The position numbers and the translations under genes are program-made. Under the pieces are notes generated by a model that saw nothing but the letters and a program-made list of their open reading frames with translations, was not told where the DNA came from and searched no databases. 64,000 nucleotides of DNA from Shewanella sp. Arc9-LZ (GTDB taxonomy: Bacteria > Pseudomonadota > Gammaproteobacteria > Enterobacterales > Shewanellaceae): assembly GCF_010092445.1 (NCBI RefSeq), contig NZ_CP048031.1, forward strand, positions 4,847,032-4,911,031, written 5' to 3'. Below, in pieces: positions 1-10,531 of the stretch; position 1 is the first letter of the stretch; every line of letters starts with the position of its first letter.

Positions 1-2346
1 GTTTAATCTTTGCATCTTCATCCCGGCGACGCTGCTCCATTTCATCAACATCTGACTGCGCTTGAACTTGTACTTTAGACAGTACGCTTATCACGTCATT
101 TTCAGTGTTTCAAGCAATTGTTGGAATAATTCAAACGATTCACGCTATATTCTTGCTTTGGATTTTTCTGTGCATAACCGCGTAAATGAATACCTTGGCG
201 TAAGTGATCCATGGCAGCTAAGTGCTCTTTCCAGAGTCCATCTAGTGTTTGCAGCATTACCGCTTTTCAAATTGACGTAATACTTGTGCACCGACCATCT
301 CTTCTTTAGCTTTATATAATTCACTCCATGACGTTAGAATCCGTTCGCGTAACGTTTCTTCATGCAGATTATCATCTTGATCTAACCATTCTTGAATTGT
401 TAGCTTTAGGCCAAATTCATTACCAAGGCGTTGTTCAAGCCCCGGTACATCCCAAAGTTCTTCAAGTGATTGCGGTGGAATATATTGATCGACAATTCCA
501 CTTATCACATCTTGTTCGATATTCTGGATAGTGTCTTGAATACTTTCAGCATCCATTAGCTCGTTACGCTGTGCATAGACAACTTGACGTTGATCGTTAG
601 CGACATCATCATATTCGAGCAATTGCTTACGGATATCAAAGTTACGAGCTTCAACTTTACGTTGAGCGTTTTCAATAGCACGTGATACCCAAGGATGCTC
701 AATAGCCTCACCCTCTTCCATACCGAGCTTTTTCATCATGCCAGATACTCGATCTGAAGCGAAGATACGCATTAAGCTATCTTCCATCGACAAGTAAAAA
801 CGTGAAGAACCCGCATCACCTTGACGACCAGCACGACCGCGTAACTGATTATCGATACGACGAGATTCGTGACGTTCTGTACCTAGGATATGCAAACCAC
901 CTGCAGCAAGCACTTCATCATGACGTATTTTCCAGTCAGCTTTAATCTTAGCTTTCTGTTCTGCCGTTGGATTATCTAGCGCTTCAATTTCCATGTTCCA
1001 GTTACCGCCTAATACGATATCTGTACCACGGCCAGCCATGTTAGTTGCAATAGTCACAGCACCTAAACTACCGGCTTGAGCAACAATCTCTGCTTCTTTT
1101 TCATGAAACTTAGCATTGAGCACGCTATGCGGAATGTTAGCTTTTTTCAATAATGAGTTAAGTAGTTCTGATTGTTCAATAGAGACAGTACCCACTAATA
1201 CTGGTTGGCCACGTTCACGACAACCTTCGATATCTTTAATAATCGCTGCATTTTCTGGCGCGGTAAGATAGACCAAGTCGGCCATATCTTTACGAACCAT
1301 TGGGCGATTTGTAGGAACAACACGGTATCTAAACCATAGATATGTTGAAATTCGAATGCTTCGGTATCTGCTGTACCTGTCATACCGGCAAGCTTTTCAT
1401 ACTGTCTGAAATAATTTTGGAAAGTGATAGAAGCCAGAGTTTGGTTTTCATTCTGGATTTTAGCGCCTTCTTTGGCTTCGACAGCTTGATGCAAGCCTTC
1501 TGACCATCTACGACCAGGCATAGTACGGCCTGTATGTTCGTCGACAATAATAACTTCATCGTCTTGTACAATATAGTCGATATCTTTTTCAAACAAGGTA
1601 TGGGCGCGAAGTGCCGCATGAACATGATGCAATAACGAAATGTTCGTCGCAGAATAGAGCGAGTCACCTTCGGCTAACATGCCTTTTTCAATTAATAGCT
1701 GTTCAACTTTTTCTTGACCACGTTCAGTTAAATGAACCTGTTTACCCTTTTCGTCAATACTATAGTCACCTTCACCAACATAGTCTTCGGTGTCTTCTTT
1801 GTCTTGAGCGATGAGACTTGGGATCAATAAATTAATTTTGGCGTTAATTCAGAGCTGTCTTCTGCCGCACCAGAAAATAATCAATGGTGTACGGGCTTCA
1901 TCAATTAGAATTGAATCGACTTCATCAATAAGGGCATAGTGCAATGGTCGCTGAACGCGCTCTTGTGGAGAAAACGCCATGTTGTCGCGAAGGTAGTCAA
2001 AACCAAATTCATTATTAGTACCGTAGGTAATATCTGCATTGTAGGCTTCTTTCTTTTCGAATGAACCTAAGCCAGCAATGTTAATTCCGACACTTAAACC
2101 TAAAACTCAAATAATGGACGGTTATTCTCAGCATCACGTGTAGCTAAGTAATCGTTCACAGTAATGATGTGAACACCTTTGCCCGTTATGCCGTTAAGGT
2201 AAGCTGGCAAAGTTGCCGTTAGAGTTTTACCTTCACCGGTTCGCATTTCAGCAATACGATTGCTGTCTAAAACCATGCCGCCGAGTAATTGAACATCAAA
2301 CGGACGCATGTCGAACACACGCTTTGATGCTTCACGTACAACAGCA
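1..2346 (-). pseudogene. secA: secA-like gene, N-terminally truncated and frameshifted (runs off the window start)
   Basis: Read on the minus strand this is preprotein translocase ATPase SecA from about residue 78 (AVVREASKR, near 2346) to its C-terminal region, where the window cuts it. Recognisable pieces are the Walker A segment [11 protein letters not shown], the [15 protein letters not shown] helicase segment, DEHTGRTM, and [13 protein letters not shown]. The first roughly 77 residues are missing, and no start codon or ribosome site remains. The frame breaks at about 100, 145, 262, 1322, 1844, 1874 and 2102. Each break is a one-base gain or loss, mostly in short homopolymers, and the residues between breaks are well conserved with no substituted stop codons. 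It is therefore either a very young dead duplicate or a stretch of poor sequence. A functional secA must lie elsewhere, since the gene is essential. Confidence 0.88.
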
Positions 2347-2843
2347 CTTTCTTTTTTCGCTTGTTACTCATCACGCTGTCGTTATTGTGAACCTCATTCG
2401 TCAGTCATGTAGCGCTGCTACACTCCTTTCTCATTCGTTTCACGGCTTAGACACCGTTTCGATTAACTGCGCTTACCTTATCGAAATAAAGTAAGAAAAA
2501 CAGGGTCGTATTATGACCAGCTGGTTTTTACTTGTCTCACCTCCAGGGTAGGAAGTGGACTCGCCTTAGTTTTTAGAATATTCAAGACACTTAAACAGTG
2601 TTTTGAGAACTCAAGTGTTAATGCTTTCGCATTAACGTTTTTCGCACTAACGTAATCACACAAACGACAACGAATCATCATTCATGCGCCTTTAGTTAGT
2701 ACTATCAGCTTTCCAAATTGTTAAAGAACAACACTTAACCGGCAAGCGGTGTGTTTCACTCTACTTCCGAAGAAGTTAACAAGTAATCTGTGTGAACACT
2801 CACATGCATCGCTGCACTTTAGGTATTGAGTTAGTCGTATAGG
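2347..2843 (-). other. 16S downstream spacer and junction to the secA remnant
   Basis: About 500 bases separate the 3' end of 16S from the first recognisable secA codon. The 16S-proximal half looks like a ribosomal spacer: it has a boxA-like element near 2721 and further AT-rich text. I see no tRNA-Ile or tRNA-Ala gene and no 23S 5' end. The distal part (about 2370-2600) has a small GTAGC-GCT-GCTAC palindrome near 2410 and no assignable function. The transition from spacer to secA is abrupt, between about 2346 and 2370. Confidence 0.6.
2708..2730 (-). promoter_or_regulatory. boxA-type antitermination element in the rRNA spacer
   Basis: On the minus strand the sequence reads TGTTCTTTAACAATTTGGAAAGC. 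The TGTTCTTTAA core is the usual gammaproteobacterial ribosomal boxA, which recruits the NusB/NusE antitermination complex. It shows that the text just downstream of 16S is a genuine ribosomal spacer. Confidence 0.7.
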
Positions 2844-4385
<1,542 letters not shown>

Positions 4386-4606
4386 AAAGTTCTTTTGAAA
4401 ACCCCACTCTTATAAATAAGAACGACGCTTTCGGCTCAATGAATTCTGATTTCATTTAAAAGACTCGGAAGAATCAATTAAATGTTTGTACATATTACTA
4501 TGAACATTCATCGTTGCATTGAGTTGTAATTTTTTGATTGCCAACATTCCGAAGAACAGAAGACAATTTCGAATAACTCAATACCTGTGAATGTCCACAC
4601 AGATTT

Positions 4607-4628
4607 CTTGTTTAGATTGTTAAAGAAC
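4607..4628 (-). promoter_or_regulatory. boxA in the 16S leader
   Basis: On the minus strand GTTCTTTAACAATCTAAACAAG lies about 220 bases upstream of 16S. It matches the boxA consensus found in rRNA leaders and resembles the copy in the spacer. It probably loads the antitermination complex on the rRNA transcript. Confidence 0.7.
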
Positions 4629-4700
4629 GTTGCTAACATGAACATCTTTCGATTTTTCATTCAGCGGCCGTTGACGCTAGGTCGTTGGCTTGGGGTGCGT

Positions 4701-4728
4701 ATTCTACGCTTTCCCGGGTTGGCGTCAA
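4701..4728 (-). promoter_or_regulatory. rRNA promoter P2
   Basis: The minus strand shows a -35 TTGACG and a -10 TAGAAT separated by 16 bases. It lies downstream of P1 and upstream of the boxA leader, the normal tandem arrangement of an rrn operon. Confidence 0.7.
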
Positions 4729-4817
4729 GTGTTTTTTCAAACTTTCTTTTCGCCGTTGTAAACTTCAATTTGAACCTTACAACCTGCCAGCGACGTATGC
4801 CGTGTCAGTGGTTGCGC

Positions 4818-4845
4818 ATTATAGGGAGCTTAATTATTTGTGCAA
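4818..4845 (-). promoter_or_regulatory. rRNA promoter P1 with GC-rich discriminator
   Basis: The minus strand reads TTGCAC, 16 bases, TATAAT, then a GCGC discriminator. Short spacing plus a GC-rich discriminator is the signature of stringently controlled rRNA P1 promoters. AT-rich text above it (about 4846-4875) could serve as an UP element. Confidence 0.82.
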
Positions 4846-4907
4846 GCATAAATAGGCTAAATATTGCAAAAACATGACCGAGAGGTGCTTTTTCAATCGA
4901 AAAGAAC

Positions 4908-4933
4908 AAAAAAGGGACTATCCGTCCCTTTTT
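4908..4933 (-). terminator. Rho-independent terminator of ccoG
   Basis: A five-base GC stem (GGGAC/GTCCC, loop TATCC), extended by A/T pairs, is flanked by A and T runs. It lies 19 bases after the ccoG stop and is symmetrical, so it may also act against transcription from the other side. Confidence 0.8.
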
Positions 4934-4951
4934 CGGCTATTTCACTCAGTT

Positions 4952-6379
4952 CTAATCACCAAAGAATCGAGTTTCCTGTTTTATTTCTATTGGGCTGCCA
5001 TCTATTTGCGCAGTTATTTTGATATCGATTTTGGTGATACTTCTCTTCAACTCAATAGGATCAACAGCAATACTAATTGGTAAGGTTAATACTTCACCCG
5101 CTTCTATCGATACATGCTGTGGGCCAATCCATCTGGCATTAGGCAATCCTTCGACGCTTAGCTCATATTCTTGCGGCTGTTCTGTTTTATTGAGAATTTT
5201 AATCGTAAAGGTATTCTCTGTATTGCCTTGGTTGTTTTCTCGATAAAGTGAGTTTCTATCTCTAATGACATCCATACGCACAGGTGCAATCGTTGCGCTG
5301 GCATATATGAATATTAATATCATCACCGTGAGTACCACACCGTAACCCACTAACTTAGGTCGTAATACCTTTTCTTGCACACCATCAAGTTTGTTTTCTG
5401 TTGTGTAACTGATTAACCCTTTGTCGTATCCCATGCGTTCCATTGTGTTATCACATGCATCGATACAAGCACCACAGTTAATACATTCGTATTGCAGACC
5501 ATTGCGAATATCGATTCCAGTTGGACACACTTGTACACACAAGTCACAGTCAATACAGTCGCCTAAACCCATCTCTTTAGGATCTTGTTTACGTGTACGA
5601 GGACCACGGGTTTCACCACGTTGAGTGTCGTAGCCTACAATATAGGTATTCTTATCAAACATGGCAGCTTGGAAGCGGGCATAGGGACACATGTGAATAC
5701 ACATGATCTCACGCATCCATCCGGCATTACCGTAAGTAGCAATTGTGAAGAAAACCACCCAAAAATATATCCCGCCACCTGCATTAAGGGTAAAGAAGTC
5801 AATATAAAGCTCACGACTTGGAACAAAGTAGGATACAAAGGTAGTGGCTGTTAATAGTGATATTAATAACCAAGAAGTATGTTTTGCTGTTTTACGCCAG
5901 AGTTTATTGACACTCCATGGCATTTGGTCAAGCTTGATACGTTTATTACGCGCGCCTTCAAACTTTTCTTCAAACCATATAAAGATGAAGGTCCACACGG
6001 TTTGTGGGCAAGTATAGCCACACCACACTCGACCGAGATAAGTGGTAACGAAAAACAGCCCAAATGCGGCTATCATAAAGAGTGCGGCAAGCAAGGTGAG
6101 ATCTTGTGGCCAAATAGTTAAACCAAAGACGTGAAATTTTTGCTCAGCAAGATTAAACCACACGGCTTGACGGTCTCCCCAAGGTAACCAAGGCAGAAGT
6201 AAGAAAAATAACATGGCTATCCAACCCATATAACGTCGTAAGGTTGTCCATAAACCATCGACAGCTCTTACGTAAATACGGTTGCGCGGATTGAAGCTGT
6301 CTGCTTTACTAGCATCAGGTTGATGGATTTTAATACGTTGTTGTTTGGAAAAGTCCTTGGAGTTGGATTCTGTCGTCAT
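4952..6379 (-). CDS. ccoG: CcoG/RdxA/FixG-type membrane iron-sulfur protein (cytochrome c oxidase accessory protein)
   Basis: A 475-residue inner-membrane protein needed for maturation of cbb3-type cytochrome oxidase; the family is associated with copper delivery to the oxidase. Several hydrophobic segments occur in the first 200 residues and one near residue 345. There are two ferredoxin-type cysteine clusters, CIDCDLCVQVCPTG and CINCGACIDAC (roughly residues 260-310), which would hold two 4Fe-4S centres. Further conserved CxxxCP pairs (GYTCPQTVW, CIHMCPYARF) lie near the membrane. The C-terminal 110 residues form an immunoglobulin-like periplasmic domain, as usual for the family. In many bacteria the gene follows ccoNOPQ, but no oxidase genes are present here. 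The start is the ATG at 6379, and the gene is a single unit ending in the hairpin at 4908-4933. Confidence 0.93.
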   Translation of the reverse strand: MTTESNSKDFSKQQRIKIHQPDASKADSFNPRNRIYVRAVDGLWTTLRRYMGWIAMLFFLLLPWLPWGDRQAVWFNLAEQKFHVFGLTIWPQDLTLLAALFMIAAFGLFFVTTYLGRVWCGYTCPQTVWTFIFIWFEEKFEGARNKRIKLDQMPWSVNKLWRKTAKHTSWLLISLLTATTFVSYFVPSRELYIDFFTLNAGGGIYFWVVFFTIATYGNAGWMREIMCIHMCPYARFQAAMFDKNTYIVGYDTQRGETRGPRTRKQDPKEMGLGDCIDCDLCVQVCPTGIDIRNGLQYECINCGACIDACDNTMERMGYDKGLISYTTENKLDGVQEKVLRPKLVGYGVVLTVMILIFIYASATIAPVRMDVIRDRNSLYRENNQGNTENTFTIKILNKTEQPQEYELSVEGLPNARWIGPQHVSIEAGEVLTLPISIAVDPIELKRSITKIDIKITAQIDGSPIEIKQETRFFGD

Positions 6380-6455
6380 GTTACAGCCTTACTGCTTTAA
6401 TATTGAACGATAACTAGCTTATTATATAGGTAATAACACATTATTGGATAAAAAG

Positions 6456-6803
6456 ATGAGAGGCTGGATAGGATTAGCAATAATCGCGGGGATTATTTAT
6501 TATTTCGCGACAGAAACAGACAAGCTTGATAAGCCAATTAATGACATTAAAACGATGTTTACTAAGGCAGATAAAAAGCTTGATTCGATGACGGGTACAA
6601 AAATCATTAAAATCGATAAGCACATTCCACAAGTTAAAGAGGAAATTTATAAGCGTTTATCGACAATTGAAATTCGTGAATTAGATGGTGTATTTACCAG
6701 TAACGAAGCCATTAGTGAGTTTAAAATCGAATACTGCCATAGTAGTGCTCGCCACCCTGTTTTTTCAACAGAAAATTTGCAATTTATTTGCGATAAAATC
6801 TAA
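6456..6803 (+). CDS. Small membrane-anchored protein of unknown function
   Basis: I do not recognise the family. The 115-residue product starts MRGWIGLAIIAG and has one N-terminal hydrophobic segment (residues 4-20) followed by a charged, probably periplasmic part with a Lys/Asp-rich linker. It looks like a single-pass anchor with a soluble tail containing two cysteines. I chose the ATG at 6456 because GGA lies about eight bases upstream; an in-frame TTG at 6444 would add four residues (DKK and the start). Coding-like composition and the clean reading frame support a real gene. It is divergent from ccoG with a shared 76-base control region, which does not by itself imply a related role. Confidence 0.6.
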   Translation: MRGWIGLAIIAGIIYYFATETDKLDKPINDIKTMFTKADKKLDSMTGTKIIKIDKHIPQVKEEIYKRLSTIEIRELDGVFTSNEAISEFKIEYCHSSARHPVFSTENLQFICDKI

Positions 6804-6856
6804 TAACTTGTGCTCGTTAACGATTTTATGCTAACGAATTGACCTAAGTATCAAAT

Positions 6857-6900
6857 AAGCCTAGCCTTTGTGTAATATCTGCAATAGGGGCTAGGTTTTT
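6857..6900 (+). terminator. Terminator-like hairpin whose T run abuts the menB start
   Basis: CCTAGCC at 6860-6866 pairs with GGCTAGG at 6889-6895, followed by six Ts and then directly by the menB ATG. It could end the transcript of the small gene upstream. The 3' arm also contains the only purine-rich segment (AGGGG) in front of menB, so the hairpin could hide the ribosome site. Confidence 0.6.
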
Positions 6901-6902
6901 TT

Positions 6903-7817
6903 ATGACACCATCACAAACTGAATCAGTATCTGACATCTTTGACCCTGAGTTATGGAATCTTGTCGAAGGATTCAATTTTGAAGACATCACTTACCACCG
7001 GGCAAAATCCCAAAGCACGGTGCGTATCGCAATAAACAGGCCTGATTGCCTTAACTCATTTCGTCCTAAAACAGTAGATGAACTCTATATGGCTCTAGAC
7101 CACGCTAGACAATGGTCCGATGTAGGTTGTGTACTTATTACAGGAAATGGACCATCAGCAAAAGGTCAATACTCATTTTGCGCAGGTGGCGATCAGCGTA
7201 TTCGTGGTAAAGATGGCTATAAATATGAAGGTGCTGAAGAAGGTACTCCTGATGTAGCTCGAATGGGGCGCCTACATATATTAGAAGTGCAGCGAATGAT
7301 CCGCTTCATGCCTAAAGTGGTCATTGCGGTTGTACCTGGCTGGGCTGTGGGTGGTGGACATAGTTTACATGTGGTTTGTGATTTAACATTGGCGTCAAAA
7401 GAACACGCTGTTTTTAAGCAAACCGACCCTGATGTAGGTAGCTTTGACTCCGGATATGGCAGTGCTTATTTAGCCAAGATGATTGGTCAGAAGCGAGCCC
7501 GCGAAATCTTCTTTCTTGGGTTTAATTACTCTGCAGAAGAGGCATTTAACATGGGCATGGTAAATCGTGCTATTCCACATGCCGAACTAGAAACTGAAGC
7601 CTTAGCTTGGGCCAAAGAGATTAACTCTAAATCCCCCACTGCAATGCGTATGCTTAAATATGGCTTCAATATGGCTGATGATGGTTTAGTAGGCCAACAA
7701 CTGTTTGCTGGTGAAGCAACACGCTTAGCCTATGCGAGTGAAGAAGCTCAAGAAGGTCGCGATGCCTTTTTAGAAAAACGAGATCAAGACTTTTCACGTT
7801 TTCCTTGGCATTACTAA
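6903..7817 (+). CDS. menB: 1,4-dihydroxy-2-naphthoyl-CoA synthase
   Basis: A crotonase-fold enzyme that closes the second ring of menaquinone by converting o-succinylbenzoyl-CoA to 1,4-dihydroxy-2-naphthoyl-CoA. The 304-residue protein has the MenB pattern rather than that of a generic enoyl-CoA hydratase: RPDCLNSFRPKTVDEL near residue 45, the oxyanion-hole segment FCAGGDQ near residue 95, the GWAVGGGHSLHVVCDL helix near 155, DPDVGSFDSGYGS near 180, and the typical C-terminus FSRFPWHY. It stands alone here, without menC, menD or menE. Menaquinone is central to anaerobic respiration in Shewanella-like bacteria. No other start codon occurs before residue 60. The leader is unusual, because a terminator-like hairpin ends at the start codon. 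Confidence 0.9.
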   Translation: MTPSQTESVSDIFDPELWNLVEGFNFEDITYHRAKSQSTVRIAINRPDCLNSFRPKTVDELYMALDHARQWSDVGCVLITGNGPSAKGQYSFCAGGDQRIRGKDGYKYEGAEEGTPDVARMGRLHILEVQRMIRFMPKVVIAVVPGWAVGGGHSLHVVCDLTLASKEHAVFKQTDPDVGSFDSGYGSAYLAKMIGQKRAREIFFLGFNYSAEEAFNMGMVNRAIPHAELETEALAWAKEINSKSPTAMRMLKYGFNMADDGLVGQQLFAGEATRLAYASEEAQEGRDAFLEKRDQDFSRFPWHY

Positions 7818-7868
7818 TCTCAACACCTGATGTTATAGACTGCATTTATTCATGTGATTAATTATATG

Positions 7869-7890
7869 AAAGACCCTACTTAGGGTCTTT
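7869..7890 (+). terminator. Rho-independent terminator after menB
   Basis: A nine-base perfect stem (AAAGACCCT/AGGGTCTTT, four-base loop) is followed by a T-rich stretch, about 50 bases after the menB stop. Confidence 0.8.
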
Positions 7891-7965
7891 ATTTGTTTCA
7901 AGATTAAAAATAATAAACGTAATCGAAATTTTCATTTGCAATAATCGAATTAACCCTCTTTACTT

Positions 7966-7987
7966 GATAATGATAACTGTTATCATT
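7966..7987 (+). promoter_or_regulatory. Fur-box-like palindrome upstream of the DUF2061 gene
   Basis: ATGATAAC-T-GTTATCAT (7970-7986) is a perfect 8-1-8 palindrome inside a GATAATGATA context, close to the 7-1-7 Fur consensus. It ends 27 bases before the chosen start, where a repressor would block transcription. Confidence 0.65.
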
Positions 7988-8013
7988 TGAATAAATCAAA
8001 CAGGGGATTCATC

Positions 8014-8235
8014 ATGAAAAAGACTATTAGCTTTGCCATTTTACACTTCAGTGTCGCTTTTACGATTACCTACCTATTAACCGGTAGCATTATTATCGGT
8101 GGTACCATTGCCCTGCTTGAACCTGCCGTTAATACAGTTGTGTTCTACTTTCATGACAAGGTGTGGAAAAACATTGAGTTGAAAAAGATGCAACAAGCTG
8201 AGATAACAACAGAGTCAATTCAGCTTGTGAGCTAA
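8014..8235 (+). CDS. DUF2061 small membrane protein
   Basis: A 73-residue protein with two hydrophobic segments (about residues 5-22 and 25-45) and the family hallmark of a small residue-rich first helix followed by GGTIALLEPAVNTVVFYFHDKVW. The LEP..N....Y..H..W pattern is characteristic of DUF2061, a predicted inner-membrane family without an assigned function. The ATG at 8014 has AGGGG eight bases upstream; an earlier in-frame TTG at 7987 lies inside the palindrome and is unlikely. The Fur-like site just upstream suggests expression under iron limitation. Confidence 0.8.
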   Translation: MKKTISFAILHFSVAFTITYLLTGSIIIGGTIALLEPAVNTVVFYFHDKVWKNIELKKMQQAEITTESIQLVS

Positions 8236-8288
8236 GATTATGGCCAGATTGATGGCCATAATCTTACTAACATATACTTGTTGCTACA

Positions 8289-10253
8289 CTATACGAGTTT
8301 AATGATAGCAACATCGTAAGCAGCAAGGTTTGCACTGCCTAAAACGTATTGCCCTTGTAACTCACTTGGTACAGTTTGCGAATAACCGGCGTAGTTAAAC
8401 AAGTAAGCATACTGACCACGCTTAACCACACGCATATCTTTAGGTAACGCTAATGTGGTTAATCCTAACTCTACTGCAAGCATTTTAAAGTACTCGAGTA
8501 AAAATCCATCACAGGTCAATGTCGCTACATAGCTAGTATTTTGATGACGAGCCACAGCAGGACTACCATCATGATACGTCGCCACCACATCAACACCATC
8601 GCCGAGTTCTAGCTCCTCTCGCCAGCACTGGCTTTCAAACTCAACCCCATTAAAATGCAAGACTTCACTGCAGTCTGGACGAATGGTTTCAGTTGATAAT
8701 ACTCTTACAGGAACTAAAACTTGGAATGCTCCCGGTGCTAACGTAGGCACTAATGACAATTCATCCGTTTTACTACCTGAGCGAGGACCGATAACCAAAT
8801 GTACGTTGGCTTGCTGACATTTATCAACAAAGGCTTGCGGCACAATCGGTAAACACGGTGCGACAACTAAAGCATACTGTGTCAAATCATGATCTACAGA
8901 GACAAAATCTACAGCTAACCCTAACTGACGTAATGCCGAGTAATAAGCAAACTCAACGCGTTGATGATTGTAACTGTCACCTTGGCGTTCAATCTCGGTC
9001 ACCCACTGACTGTTAGCACCTGTCACGATAGCCACTTTCGCTTGTACTGGATCGCTAATGGTAAAATCGACTTTGGCCAACTCGTCACGCATTTGCTCAA
9101 CTTCAGCCCAAGCTGCAGCTTTCGAATTATCGTTACGTTTAATGCCTGCATGCATTTGCTCTTGCGCAAATGGCACTTGGCGCCAACGGAAATAACACAC
9201 GCAGTCTGCACCATGGGCAAACGCCTGCCATGACCACAGTCTAACCATGCCTTTTTCAGGACGAGGGTTGTGATGCGCCCAATTTACTGGACCAGGTTGC
9301 TGCTCCATTACCCAAAAGTTTTTATTACTCACACCACGGCTTTGGTCAAACGAGTAACTTGAAAAGTCAGGGTGTCCGGTACGCATGTACGGTTTAAATT
9401 GTTCTGCTGGCATATGTTTAAAAAACATATCTGAACGACCGAGCGGGTAATTGTCGTAACTGACAAAATCGAGGTTTTTGGCTAATGCAAAGTTATCGGC
9501 TTGAGTATCGACTAACGGGATAAAGTTATGGGTTACAAAACGATTTGGCGCATGAGCACGAATGATCTCAACCATTGCATCATGAAACTTCACCACTTGG
9601 TCAGAACTAAAACGACGGTAAGCCAGTTGATGAGCAGGATTGGTTTCAGTTACCGCTAGAATAGGTAATTCGATTTGTTCAAAATCTTGATATTCCATCG
9701 ACCAGAAAACATTACCCCAGGCAGTATTGAGCTTTTCAATATCGTTGTGATAATAGGCTTTGCACCACTGTTGAAATGCTGACTTAGCCACCAATGAGCC
9801 ACTATGAGTAGTATCGTGACAAGCAATCTCGTTGTCCGTTTGCCAGCCACAGATGCCAGGATGTTGACCATAGCGTTGTGCAATAACGGTAGAGATACGC
9901 ATTGCTTCACGAAAGTAGTTATCACTTGAAAAATCATAATGACGGCGCGAACCAAAGCCACGGGTAGTACCTGTTTTAATATCGACAGGTAAAATGTCTG
10001 GGTATTTGTCGATTAACCATTTAGGAGGCGTAGCCGTTGGCGTGCACATAATCACTTGCAGCCCTTCGTTAGCTAACGTTTCAATGGCACGATCCAGCCA
10101 CTCAAAAGAATACTCGCCATCACGAGTCTCAATTCTAGACCACGCAAACTCGCCAATACGCACATACTGTAATCCAAGCTGACGCATTTCTTTTGCGTCT
10201 TGTTGCCACATAGATTCAGGCCAATGCTCAGGGTAGTAGCAAACTCCTAACAT
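8289..10253 (-). CDS. Beta-galactosidase, glycoside hydrolase family 42
   Basis: Hydrolyses terminal beta-D-galactosyl residues. It has 654 residues, normal for GH42: a catalytic TIM barrel beginning [10 protein letters not shown], a trimerisation domain, and a short C-terminal beta domain. The retaining pair is visible as Glu142 (WQTDNEIAC, acid/base) and Glu317 ([13 protein letters not shown], nucleophile). There is no signal peptide, so it acts in the cytoplasm on imported galactosides. I chose the ATG at 10253 because GGAG sits six bases upstream; the longer in-frame start at 10265 is a TTG overlapping that site. The gene is divergent from the alpha-galactosidase, with a 278-base shared control region carrying the TATGATATATA motif. 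GH42 enzymes often act on galacto-oligosaccharides rather than lactose. Confidence 0.93.
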   Translation of the reverse strand: MLGVCYYPEHWPESMWQQDAKEMRQLGLQYVRIGEFAWSRIETRDGEYSFEWLDRAIETLANEGLQVIMCTPTATPPKWLIDKYPDILPVDIKTGTTRGFGSRRHYDFSSDNYFREAMRISTVIAQRYGQHPGICGWQTDNEIACHDTTHSGSLVAKSAFQQWCKAYYHNDIEKLNTAWGNVFWSMEYQDFEQIELPILAVTETNPAHQLAYRRFSSDQVVKFHDAMVEIIRAHAPNRFVTHNFIPLVDTQADNFALAKNLDFVSYDNYPLGRSDMFFKHMPAEQFKPYMRTGHPDFSSYSFDQSRGVSNKNFWVMEQQPGPVNWAHHNPRPEKGMVRLWSWQAFAHGADCVCYFRWRQVPFAQEQMHAGIKRNDNSKAAAWAEVEQMRDELAKVDFTISDPVQAKVAIVTGANSQWVTEIERQGDSYNHQRVEFAYYSALRQLGLAVDFVSVDHDLTQYALVVAPCLPIVPQAFVDKCQQANVHLVIGPRSGSKTDELSLVPTLAPGAFQVLVPVRVLSTETIRPDCSEVLHFNGVEFESQCWREELELGDGVDVVATYHDGSPAVARHQNTSYVATLTCDGFLLEYFKMLAVELGLTTLALPKDMRVVKRGQYAYLFNYAGYSQTVPSELQGQYVLGSANLAAYDVAIIKLV

Positions 10254-10393
10254 GTTAATCTCCAATATATAGTGCGTAAAACCGTTGGCTCGAACATAGG
10301 ATATTGTTAAGGTTCTACCCTACTGTCATAAGCAAAATTACGGGGTTATTTAACCAATTTTTAATGACGATCAATATACTAACCTAGTATTTA

Positions 10394-10404
10394 TATGATA
10401 TATA
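10394..10404 (+). promoter_or_regulatory. Candidate shared operator TATGATATATA (GH42/GH36 control region)
   Basis: An AT-rich 11-mer, part of the palindrome TATAT-G-ATATA, in the middle of the divergent control region. The same or a nearly identical 11-mer occurs in the other control regions of this locus (13492, 17927, 18046, 22139, 25022). A plausible binder is the GntR/FCD regulator encoded at 12760. This is a pattern match only. Confidence 0.4.
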
Positions 10405-10531
10405 GTATTTTAAAATAATCCGAATACATCATTAACACACTGCAGAATGTTGCTGGCTCAATCCAACACATTCGAATATGTATGCTTAATCAGTGTGTAT
10501 AAACACAAAAACGTCAATCAAGGACAATATC

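Noticed and set aside
2347-2843. tRNA-Ile or tRNA-Ala in the spacer after 16S
   Set aside because: I searched for the usual cloverleaf starts and TTC-arm text on both strands and found none.
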